A stretch of 5,444 nt of DNA from an uncultured Pseudorhodoferax sp. (GTDB lineage: Bacteria; Pseudomonadota; Gammaproteobacteria; Burkholderiales; Burkholderiaceae). Both the position numbers and the translations under genes were made by a program. Positions 1 through 5,374 of this stretch are shown in pieces; the stretch's first letter is position 1; each line of letters opens with the position of its first letter. The notes beneath the pieces are model-generated. The model searched no databases, was not told the DNA's origin, and saw only the letters and a list, made by a program, of their open reading frames with translations. Location: NCBI GenBank assembly GCA_913776795.1, contig CAJYRH010000103.1:1-5444 (forward strand), read 5' to 3'.

Positions 1-5
1 GCATC

Positions 6-788
6 TCAGCCGGCCGCCTCGGGCGGACGGTCGTTCTCGATCCAGACCTTGGTCGGCCCGCCCACGCGCGAGAGCTGCATGTGGTACTCGTAGCGTGTCG
101 GGTGGTACAGGCCCGTCAGGAACTGCACGGGCCGGCCGTCCGCGTCGAAGGCCACGCGCGACACGCGCAGCAGCGGGGTGCCTGGTGGCACGCCCAGCGC
201 CTGCGCCACATGCAGGTCCGCGAGTGCCGCGCCCAACGTCTGCTCGGCCGATTCCACCTGCACGCCGTGCTGCTCGAGCGCGACCAGCATCGGGACGTCC
301 TGCAGTGTGGGCTTGTCGACCGCGTCGGCCAGGTCGGCCGGCAGGAACACCTCGGTGTAGGCGATGGGCTGTCCCTTGAACTTGCGCACGCGCACGACCT
401 TGAGCACACGGCTGCCGGGGGCCACGCGCAGCGCCTCGGCCGCGTGCGAGGGCGCTGGCAGCAGGCGCCGCTCCAGCACCGCCACGCGCGTGCGGCGGCC
501 CATGTTCACGATGTTGTCCAGCAGGCCGCCGCGCAACCGCAGATGGCGCGGCGGCTCGGCCTGCGAGGCCGGCAGCGTGCCCTTGCCGCGCAGGCGCACC
601 ACGAGGCCTTCCTCTTCCAGCCGGGCCAGCGCGGAGCGGATGGTCACGCGCGCCACGCCGAACTCCTCGGCCAGCTGGCGCTCGCCCGGCAACGGCAGGC
701 CCTTCTCGTAGACGCCGGTCTTCAGGCGCTCGCGCAGCACCAGCCGTACCTGGTGAAAGCGCGGCAGGGGGGCATCGGGCGTCGTCAT
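6..788 (-). CDS. GntR-family transcriptional regulator, HutC/UTRA type
   Basis: A 260-aa cytoplasmic DNA-binding regulator. Residues about 10-75 form the GntR winged helix: LPLPGERQLAEEFGVARVTI is the recognition region, followed by RSALARLEEEGLVVRLRGKG with the wing. Residues about 95-240 match a UTRA ligand-binding domain (RVLKVVRVRKFKGQPIAYTE, then the late LTGLYHPTRYEYHMQL strand typical of HutC-type proteins). UTRA domains usually bind small metabolites, so the effector is probably the acid, or a product, handled by the upstream enzymes. The start at 788 is chosen because MTTPDAPLPRFHQVRLVL fits the family N-terminus. The frame stays open to 944, but that extension only translates the tandem repeat and the lyase 3' end. 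No Shine-Dalgarno sequence precedes this ATG. It is the last gene of the same-strand run, 71 bp after the lyase. Family is confident; ligand is unknown. Confidence 0.93.
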   Translation of the reverse strand: MTTPDAPLPRFHQVRLVLRERLKTGVYEKGLPLPGERQLAEEFGVARVTIRSALARLEEEGLVVRLRGKGTLPASQAEPPRHLRLRGGLLDNIVNMGRRTRVAVLERRLLPAPSHAAEALRVAPGSRVLKVVRVRKFKGQPIAYTEVFLPADLADAVDKPTLQDVPMLVALEQHGVQVESAEQTLGAALADLHVAQALGVPPGTPLLRVSRVAFDADGRPVQFLTGLYHPTRYEYHMQLSRVGGPTKVWIENDRPPEAAG

Positions 789-794
789 GGGGCC

Positions 795-800
795 ACTGTA
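795..800 (-). promoter_or_regulatory. Possible -10 element giving a leaderless GntR transcript
   Basis: On the minus strand TACAGT (4 of 6 to TATAAT) lies 6 bases before the ATG at 788, so transcription would begin at or next to the start codon. This would fit the absence of a ribosome binding site. No convincing -35 hexamer sits 16-18 bp upstream, so an activator-dependent promoter, or no promoter at all, remains possible. Confidence 0.25.
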
Positions 801-840
801 CGCGGCTGGTCCATACGCGGCCGGTCCATACGCGGCCGGT
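796..840. repeat. 15-bp tandem repeat upstream of the GntR gene
   Basis: Two adjacent 15-bp units, CGCGGCTGGTCCATA (801-815) and CGCGGCCGGTCCATA (816-830), differ at one base. A third partial unit, CGCGGCCGGT, covers 831-840. The bases 796-800 (CTGTA) resemble the end of a unit. The array occupies most of the 71-bp gap between the lyase stop and the regulator start, so it may bind a regulator, possibly the GntR protein itself. Repetition is seen directly; function is inferred. Confidence 0.7.
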
Positions 841-859
841 GTCCGCGGCCGCCCGGCGC

Positions 860-1717
860 TCACGCGTAGCGCTTGCCCTGCGCCAGCATCTCGGGCGTGC
901 CGATGAGCTGGTTGAGCTGGTCGAACTGCAGCATCTGCGGCCACCAGGGTTCGGTCGTGCCGTGCTGGCGCAGGCTGGCCAGGTAGCCCTGCAGCGCGAA
1001 GCTCAGCGCGCGCACCGTGCCGCCCGGGAAGATGGCGATGCGGTAGCCCAGCGCCTGCAGCTCGGCGGCCGGCAGGATGGGCGTCTTGCCGCCTTCGACC
1101 ATGTTGGCCAGCATGGGCGCGCGCGGCGCCAGGCGCTCGAGGGCCGTGGCCATGTCGGCCGGCGTGCGCAGGGCTTCGACGAACAGCACGTCGGCACCGG
1201 CATCGGCGTAGCGGTCGGCCCGGTCCAGCGCGGCGGCCAGTCCCTCGACGGCCACGGCATCGGTGCGGGCCACGATCAGCGTGTCGGGGCTGCGGCGCGC
1301 GTCCACGGCCGCACGGATCTTGCCGGCCATCTCGGTCGCGGCGATCAGCGTCTTGCCGTCCAGGTGGCCGCAGCGCTTGGGGCTGGTCTGGTCTTCCAGC
1401 TGGATGGCGCTGGCGCCAGCGCGTTCGAGCAACCGCACCGTGCGTTGCACGTTGAGCGCATTGCCGAAGCCGGTGTCCGCATCGACGACGAGGTGCAGGT
1501 CCACGCGCTCGCGGATGCTGCCCGTCACATGGGCCACGTCGTCCAGCGACAGCAGGCCGATGTCGGGCCGGCCGAAGCGCGTGTAGGCGATGGAGGCGCC
1601 CGACAGGTAGGCGGCGTCGAAGCCGGCCTGCTGCACGAGCAGGGCGGAGAAGGCATCGTAGACACCAGGGGCGGTGACGATGTCCGGCGATTGCAGCCGG
1701 GTCTTGAGCGAGGTCAT
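860..1717 (-). CDS. Isocitrate lyase/PEP mutase-family carbon-carbon lyase
   Basis: A 285-aa cytoplasmic TIM-barrel enzyme, close in length to PrpB (methylisocitrate lyase) and dimethylmalate lyase. Visible landmarks are the SGAS substrate loop (39-42), DADTGFG (79-85) with metal-binding aspartates, LEDQ (107-110), the gating loop KRCGH (114-118) with the presumed catalytic Cys116, ARTDA (150-154) and NMVEGGKTP (205-213). Retention of KRCGH favours a C-C lyase over PEP mutase. Enzymes of this class cleave 2-hydroxy-3-carboxy acids into a 2-oxo acid and a carboxylate using Mg2+. The region 205-213 differs from the NITEFGATP I recall for E. coli PrpB, so the substrate is probably not simply methylisocitrate. 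Start ATG 1717 overlaps the leuD-like stop by 4 bp (ATGA) and lacks its own ribosome binding site, indicating translational coupling. Candidates are lyases for dimethylmalate, methylisocitrate or citramalate; the exact substrate is unresolved. Confidence 0.92.
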   Translation of the reverse strand: MTSLKTRLQSPDIVTAPGVYDAFSALLVQQAGFDAAYLSGASIAYTRFGRPDIGLLSLDDVAHVTGSIRERVDLHLVVDADTGFGNALNVQRTVRLLERAGASAIQLEDQTSPKRCGHLDGKTLIAATEMAGKIRAAVDARRSPDTLIVARTDAVAVEGLAAALDRADRYADAGADVLFVEALRTPADMATALERLAPRAPMLANMVEGGKTPILPAAELQALGYRIAIFPGGTVRALSFALQGYLASLRQHGTTEPWWPQMLQFDQLNQLIGTPEMLAQGKRYA

Positions 1718-2241
1718 GCGGTGGTGGTGGCGGCGCGCTGCGCGGCCAGGCGTTGGGCGAGGTGGGGCACCAGGCCGCCGGCGCGGACCATGGCGACGAG
1801 GTGGGCGGGTGGCGGCACGCAGGCCAGCGCGCGGCCGCTGTGCTGGTCGTGGACGGTGGCGCTGTCCAGGTCGCAGGCCACTGGCGCGCCGGCCGCCACC
1901 GTGGGCGCCTGGTCGCAGACCAGCAGCGGCAGGCCCAGGTTGAAGGCGTTGCGGTAGAAGATGCCCGAGAACGACTGCGCGACCACGCAGGCGATGCCCA
2001 GGTGGCGCAGCACCTCGGCCGCCTGCTCGCGCGAGGAGCCGGCGCCGAAGTTGCGGCCTGCGAACAGGATGTCGCCGGCGCGCGCCTCCGCCGCGAAGCG
2101 CGGCTCCACCGACTCCAGGCAGTGCCGCGCGATCTCGGCGATCGGCAGCTTCATGTAGCGGCCCGGGGCCAGCAGGTCGGTGTTGAGGTCGTCGCCGAAC
2201 AGCCAGGCCTGGCCGGTCGCGGGGTGGAATTGCGTGTTCAT
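1714..2241 (-). CDS. LeuD-like aconitase-superfamily hydratase, small (swivel) subunit
   Basis: A 175-aa protein of the short LeuD/HacB type, rather than the roughly 200-aa enterobacterial LeuD. It forms the swivel domain that closes the active site of the large subunit. Motifs are FGDDLNTDLLAPGRY (15-29), GRNFGAGSSREQA (62-74) and SFSGIFYRNAFNLGLPLL (90-107). The substrate-recognition loop directly after GR reads YMKL (29-32). As I recall the family, isopropylmalate isomerases carry YLVY and homoaconitases YLRT/YLKT here, so a lysine suggests contact with a polar or charged substrate group. The usual Cys of GCGSSRE is Ala67. ATG 2241 is the natural start; the open frame further upstream only translates the intergenic repeat. 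Only a weak GGA lies upstream as a ribosome site. It ends in an ATGA overlap with the lyase. The partner is the LeuC-like protein 187 bp upstream. Confidence 0.93.
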   Translation of the reverse strand: MNTQFHPATGQAWLFGDDLNTDLLAPGRYMKLPIAEIARHCLESVEPRFAAEARAGDILFAGRNFGAGSSREQAAEVLRHLGIACVVAQSFSGIFYRNAFNLGLPLLVCDQAPTVAAGAPVACDLDSATVHDQHSGRALACVPPPAHLVAMVRAGGLVPHLAQRLAAQRAATTTA

Positions 2242-2294
2242 GTCTGTCGTCCATGGTGCTGGCGCGTCATGTGCGCAGCACGGAGCCGGCGCGC

Positions 2295-2428
2295 GAGCCA
2301 CTGCTCCGAAGGCCGCGGAGCAGGCCATGCCAGCAGACGCCGCGGAACTGGCTCTGCCAGGCCGCTGGCGGCGCCCCTCGAGGGGGATGGGATGGCGACA
2401 CGAAGTGAGCCAGCCCAACGGGGTGGTA
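2295..2428. repeat. Structured intergenic element between leuC-like and leuD-like genes
   Basis: This spacer has dense dyad symmetry. CTGCTCCG (2301-2308) pairs with CGGAGCAG (2316-2323) around a 7-nt loop, and GCCAG (2356-2360) pairs with CTGGC (2365-2369). CCCCTCGAGGGG (2374-2385) is a perfect 12-bp palindrome. GAGCCA (2295-2300) can pair with TGGCTC (2349-2354) and enclose the first hairpin. The sequence resembles an interspersed intergenic element I recall from Comamonadaceae genomes, ending in a segment like CGACACGAAGTGAGCCAGCC before a CAACGGGGTGG tail; this is memory, not a search. The exact ends are uncertain. It could have inserted into the operon, and could act as an attenuator or an mRNA-processing or stabilising element. 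Confidence 0.6.
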
Positions 2429-3709
2429 TCACGTCAGCATCTCCCGCGGGTCGGCCACGCGGCCGGCGACGGCCGAGGCGGCCACCGTCCAGGGCGAGCC
2501 CAGATAGATCTGCGCCTGGGCCGAGCCCATGCGGCCCTTGAAGTTGCGCGCCGTGGTGCTGATGGCCACCGTGTCGTCGCCGAAGGTGTGGGCGCCGTAG
2601 CCGGCGCAGGCGCCGCAGCCCGTGGGCAGCAGCTCGGCACCGGCCTCTTGCAGCGCGCCCAGCACGCCTTCGTCGGCAGCCTGCCGCTGGTCCTGCAGGC
2701 TGGCAGGTGCCACCAGCAGGCGCACGCCGCGCGCCACCTTGCGCCCGCGCAGCACCTGGGCCGCCATGCGCAGGTCTTCCAGCTTGGCGCCCGTGCAGGC
2801 GCCGACGTAGGCGAGGTTGATGGCGGTGGCGGCCAGCGCGTCCACGTCGTGGCCCTGGGCCGGGCTGTGCGGCGCGGCCACCTGGGGCGCCAGCAGGGCG
2901 GCATCGAAGCGGTGCTCGGCCAGCAGCGGCGCACCGGCGTCGGTGTGCCAGGGCCCGGTATCGACCTCGCCGGCACCGGCCTGCGCGAGCCAGGCCTGCG
3001 TGGTCGCGTCGGGCGCCACCAGGCCGGCCTGGCCGCCGAGTTCGGCCGTCATGTTGGCCAGCGTCATCCGCTCCTGCATGGGCAGGGCCTGCACCGCGCC
3101 GCCCGCGTACTCCACGGCCTGGTACTGGCCGCCCTCCATGCCGAAGCGCCGGCACAGGTACAGCATCATGTCCTTGGCCGAGACACCGGCCGCCAGCCGG
3201 CCGTCCCAGACCATGCGGATGGTGTGCGGCACCTGCAGCCAGATCTCGCCCGTCACGAGCACGCCCAGCATGTCGGTGGCGCCCACGCCGAACATGTAGG
3301 CGCCGAAGGCCCCGCCCGTGGGCGAATGGCTGTCGCCGCCCACGGCGAACATGCCGGGGCGCAGGTAGCCCTTCTGCGGCACGACCACGTGGCAGATGCC
3401 CTCCATGTCGTGGAAGCGGGACACGCCGGCCTCGCGCACCCAGTCGCGCGCGATCTGCACGATGGCCTGGCTGTCGGCGTCGTGGGCGGGCACATAGTGG
3501 TCGGTCACCACCACCACCTTGTCGGGATCCCAGACCTTGGCGCCGAGTTTTTCCAGCATCGGCCTGACGCGGCGCGGGCCGCCCGAGTCGTGCATCATGG
3601 CCAGGTCGACCCGGCAGGTCACGGTCTCGCCCGGCGTCACCTGCGGCAGGCCGGCGGCGCGTGCCACCAGCTTTTGCGCCAGCGTCTGCGGTGCGGTCAT
3701 GGAGTTCAT
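2429..3709 (-). CDS. LeuC-like aconitase-superfamily hydratase, large [4Fe-4S] subunit
   Basis: A 426-aa protein, the length of the compact HacA/archaeal-type LeuC. Landmarks are VTDHYVPAHDADS (68-80), GDSHSPTGGAFGAYMFGVG (125-143) and the iron-sulfur ligands Cys305 in VGACTGAK and Cys365/Cys368 in TGCGACAG. The late NFKGRMG motif (389-395) contains a probable active-site arginine. All three cluster cysteines are present, so a functional hydro-lyase is expected. It should add, remove or shift water on an unsaturated or hydroxylated dicarboxylate. The usual CTNGR around the first cysteine reads CTGAK here, marking a paralogue distinct from leucine-pathway LeuC, and no leuA or leuB gene is nearby. 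The start at 3709 overlaps the receptor stop as ATGA, without a separate Shine-Dalgarno; an in-frame ATG at 3700 is the alternative. Family is certain; the substrate is inferred to be a catabolic dicarboxylate. Confidence 0.93.
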   Translation of the reverse strand: MNSMTAPQTLAQKLVARAAGLPQVTPGETVTCRVDLAMMHDSGGPRRVRPMLEKLGAKVWDPDKVVVVTDHYVPAHDADSQAIVQIARDWVREAGVSRFHDMEGICHVVVPQKGYLRPGMFAVGGDSHSPTGGAFGAYMFGVGATDMLGVLVTGEIWLQVPHTIRMVWDGRLAAGVSAKDMMLYLCRRFGMEGGQYQAVEYAGGAVQALPMQERMTLANMTAELGGQAGLVAPDATTQAWLAQAGAGEVDTGPWHTDAGAPLLAEHRFDAALLAPQVAAPHSPAQGHDVDALAATAINLAYVGACTGAKLEDLRMAAQVLRGRKVARGVRLLVAPASLQDQRQAADEGVLGALQEAGAELLPTGCGACAGYGAHTFGDDTVAISTTARNFKGRMGSAQAQIYLGSPWTVAASAVAGRVADPREMLT

Positions 3710-4677
3710 TCGACCGTGGCGCCCGAGGCCTTGATGATCTTGGCCCAGTCCTGCACGTCCTGCGCCACGAACCTGGCGAACGCGTCGGGCGTCATGTCGA
3801 CGGCGCTTGCGGCCTCGGTGTGCATGCGCTCCTGGTAGGCGGGCGACTCGACGGCCTTCTTGACCGCGGCGTACAGGCGGTCCGTCGTCTCCTTGGGCAT
3901 CTTTGCCGGGCCGAACAGGCCGAACCAGGCCTGGGACTCGAAGCCCTTGACCGTCTGCGCCAGCGGCGGCACGCCCGGGAACTGCGGCAGCGCCTCGCGG
4001 CTGCTCACGCCCAGCAGCTGGATGGAGCCGGTCTTCTGGTGCGGCAGCACGTTGACCGTGCTGGCGAACATCAGGTCCACGGTGCCGGCCAGCACGTCGG
4101 CCAGCGCCGGGCCCGTGCCCTTGTACGGCACGTTCACGATGTCGGTGCCCGTCACCATCTTGAACTGCTCGCTCGCCAGGTGCAGCGAGGAGCCCTGCGC
4201 GCCGATGGCGAAGTTGAGCTTGCCGGGATTCTTCTTGGCGTAGGCGATCAGGCCGGCGGTGTCGTTGAACGGCAGGCCCTTGCGTGCGATCAGCACGCTC
4301 GGCACCCGGGCGACCATGGTGATGGGCGTGAAGTCCTTGACCGGGTCGAAGCCCAGGTTCTTGTACAGCGTGGCGTTGATGGTGTGGCCGGTGAAGCTCA
4401 TGAGCAGCGTGTTGCCGTCCGGCGGAGCCTTGGCGACGAAGCTGGCGGCGATGTTGCCGCCGGCACCGGCGCGGTTCTCGACGACCACGGGCTGGCCCAG
4501 CGTGTCGCCCACCATGCGGCCGATCACGCGCGCCAGCGTGTCGGTGGTGCCGCCGGCCGGGCTGCCGACGACGATGGTGATGGGGCGGCCCTGGGCGGTC
4601 GCCGCGAGCGGGGCGATGGCCGAGGCGGCCAGCAGCAGCGCGGACAGTGCGCCGCGGCGCGTGGGCAGGAAGGGCAT
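3706..4677 (-). CDS. Bug/TctC-family periplasmic solute-binding receptor
   Basis: A 323-aa tripartite tricarboxylate transporter-type substrate-binding protein. The N-terminus MPFLPTRRGA, a hydrophobic stretch (about 10-27) and ATA-QG form a Sec-type signal peptide with likely cleavage after Ala28. The mature protein shows the Bug landmarks: ITIVVGSPAGGTTDTLAR (33-50, the ligand-binding loop), VENRAGAGGNIA (66-77), PDGNTLL (86-92), VPYKGTGPALADVLAGTVDL (183-202) and a C-terminal WFGLFGPAKMPKE segment. Such receptors bind carboxylates in a two-lobed cleft. No TctA or TctB membrane subunit is in the window, so it either works with a transporter encoded elsewhere or is an orphan sensor-type receptor, common in Bordetella and Comamonadaceae. 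ATG 4677 has a good GGAG ribosome site 5 bases upstream. It is first in the operon and overlaps the LeuC-like gene by 4 bp. Confidence 0.95.
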   Translation of the reverse strand: MPFLPTRRGALSALLLAASAIAPLAATAQGRPITIVVGSPAGGTTDTLARVIGRMVGDTLGQPVVVENRAGAGGNIAASFVAKAPPDGNTLLMSFTGHTINATLYKNLGFDPVKDFTPITMVARVPSVLIARKGLPFNDTAGLIAYAKKNPGKLNFAIGAQGSSLHLASEQFKMVTGTDIVNVPYKGTGPALADVLAGTVDLMFASTVNVLPHQKTGSIQLLGVSSREALPQFPGVPPLAQTVKGFESQAWFGLFGPAKMPKETTDRLYAAVKKAVESPAYQERMHTEAASAVDMTPDAFARFVAQDVQDWAKIIKASGATVE

Positions 4678-4682
4678 GGCGT

Positions 4683-4686
4683 CTCC
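4683..4686 (-). promoter_or_regulatory. Ribosome binding site of the receptor gene
   Basis: GGAG on the minus strand, 5 bases before the ATG at 4677. Apart from the plus-strand edge gene, this is the only convincing Shine-Dalgarno sequence in the window, as expected if ribosomes load at the first gene of the operon. Confidence 0.7.
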
Positions 4687-4707
4687 GGATGTGGGGGGAA
4701 TGCCCGC

Positions 4708-4736
4708 ATCCTAAGCAGGCCCTGCCCCGCACTCAA
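4708..4736 (-). promoter_or_regulatory. Probable sigma-70 promoter of the hydratase-lyase operon
   Basis: On the minus strand a -35 hexamer TTGAGT (4731-4736) and a -10 hexamer TAGGAT (4708-4713) are separated by exactly 17 bp. Each matches the consensus at 4 of 6 positions. Transcription would start near 4701, giving a leader of about 23 nt that contains the GGAG ribosome site. It sits immediately upstream of the first gene of the same-strand run. Confidence 0.55.
4715..4725. promoter_or_regulatory. Dyad inside the promoter spacer, candidate operator
   Basis: GCAGGCCCTGC is a perfect inverted repeat with 5-bp arms around a central C. It lies wholly between the proposed -35 and -10 hexamers, a position where a bound repressor would block RNA polymerase. 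Candidate binder: the GntR protein of the same cluster. Short palindromes are common in GC-rich DNA, so this is tentative. Confidence 0.3.
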
Positions 4737-4744
4737 TGGAACCT

Positions 4745-4768
4745 GCTGGTCCTGTCGTGCGGACCAGC
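4745..4768 (-). terminator. Terminator-like hairpin after the CopD-type gene
   Basis: GCTGGTCC (4745-4752) pairs perfectly with GGACCAGC (4761-4768) around an 8-nt loop, 20 bp past the stop of the membrane-protein gene. The minus-strand sequence that follows (AGGTTCCATT) is only weakly T-rich, so it is not a classical intrinsic terminator. It ends 8 bp before the proposed -35 element and could instead be an upstream regulator site for the operon. Confidence 0.4.
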
Positions 4769-4788
4769 TGCGCCTGCCGTGCCTCCCG

Positions 4789-5256
4789 TCAGGCCGCGCG
4801 GCCGACCAGGGCCACCGCGAACACCAGCGTGCCCAGCGCCAGGTTCAGCGCGACCAGCTGGCGCACCGTGCCCAGCTGCGCGCCGGCCTGCGGCCACTGC
4901 CTGTCGGCCACGGCGCGGCGCATGCGCGGGAACACGCGCCCGCGGATGTAGCCATAGACCACCGTCATCACGAGCGCCAGCGCGAACATGGCGTGGATGC
5001 GCCAGTGCGCGCCGCGAAAGCCGCCCACGGCCATGAACATGGCCATGCCGCTGATCCACAGCGCGGCCAGCGCGATGTCCACCCCGCGCAGGAAGCGGCC
5101 CAGCGCCGCCGCCATGAACGGCAGGCGCAGGGGCGGCTCGAGCATGGCGGCCGCGGTCGGCCGCACGGCCAGGTGCATGGTGGCCATGCCGCCGACCCAG
5201 AAGGCGGCACCGGCCAGGTGCACGAAGAGGAGGAGGGCGTAGGTCGTGGGGTTCAT
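4789..5256 (-). CDS. Small four-helix membrane protein, CopD-like
   Basis: A 155-aa predicted inner-membrane protein with about four hydrophobic segments: roughly 6-28, 47-77, 86-104 and 131-151. The first carries FVHLAGAAFWVGGM, the signature-like His and Trp-Val-Gly-Gly pattern of the CopD/copper-resistance membrane family. The third follows HWRIHAM. His13, His28, His84 and His88 are possible metal or haem ligands. The family is often annotated as copper export or a haem-containing membrane domain, but a specific role cannot be assigned. The start at 5256 puts the first helix at the N-terminus. An alternative ATG at 5328 would add 24 mostly non-hydrophobic residues. Neither start has a good ribosome site. 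It is separated from the downstream operon by a hairpin and a new promoter, so it is probably unrelated to it in function. Confidence 0.8.
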   Translation of the reverse strand: MNPTTYALLLFVHLAGAAFWVGGMATMHLAVRPTAAAMLEPPLRLPFMAAALGRFLRGVDIALAALWISGMAMFMAVGGFRGAHWRIHAMFALALVMTVVYGYIRGRVFPRMRRAVADRQWPQAGAQLGTVRQLVALNLALGTLVFAVALVGRAA

Positions 5257-5374
5257 GGGGGCGATGATCGCGCATGCGCCCGCGGCGCTGCCGTGCGACG
5301 CCGGTTCGCGCACGCGGGGCAAGGCCATCGCCGGCCGTTACCATGCGGCGGCTGTCATCCGGTCGAGGGGTTCC
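5257..5374. other. Divergent intergenic region
   Basis: This 118-bp gap separates the minus-strand CopD-type gene from the plus-strand edge gene and must hold both promoters. It contains a perfect 10-bp palindrome GCGCATGCGC (5270-5279), 13 bp before the CopD-type start, and an imperfectly spaced stem CGTGCG/CGCACG (5292-5297 and 5309-5314). No convincing -35/-10 pair was found for either direction. Confidence 0.4.
5365..5370 (+). promoter_or_regulatory. Ribosome binding site of the edge gene
   Basis: GAGGGG lies 4 bases before the plus-strand ATG at 5375. It supports this start and the reality of the truncated gene. Confidence 0.55.

Noticed and set aside
860..2254. Apparent 464-residue LeuD-lyase fusion
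   Set aside because: The N-terminal part is the leuD-like gene read in the wrong frame. The lyase starts at 1717.
1714..3709. Leucine-biosynthesis leuC/leuD assignment
   Set aside because: No leuA or leuB gene is nearby. A lyase, receptor and GntR gene share the run, and the CTGAK and YMKL motifs deviate from leucine-pathway enzymes. Gene symbols were therefore not assigned.
2180..3838. Long plus-strand open frame of 552 codons opposite the leuC-like gene
   Set aside because: Same low-complexity shadow composition. The minus strand encodes a protein with all aconitase-family motifs here.
2429..4732. Apparent 767-residue receptor-LeuC fusion
   Set aside because: Residues before the LeuC start are an out-of-frame reading of the receptor gene. 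The true receptor frame has a signal peptide and ends in an ATGA overlap.
5270..5279. GCGCATGCGC palindrome as a metal-regulator operator for the CopD-type gene
   Set aside because: A 10-bp self-complementary GC-rich sequence is easily met by chance here, and it does not match a copper-regulator box I can name.
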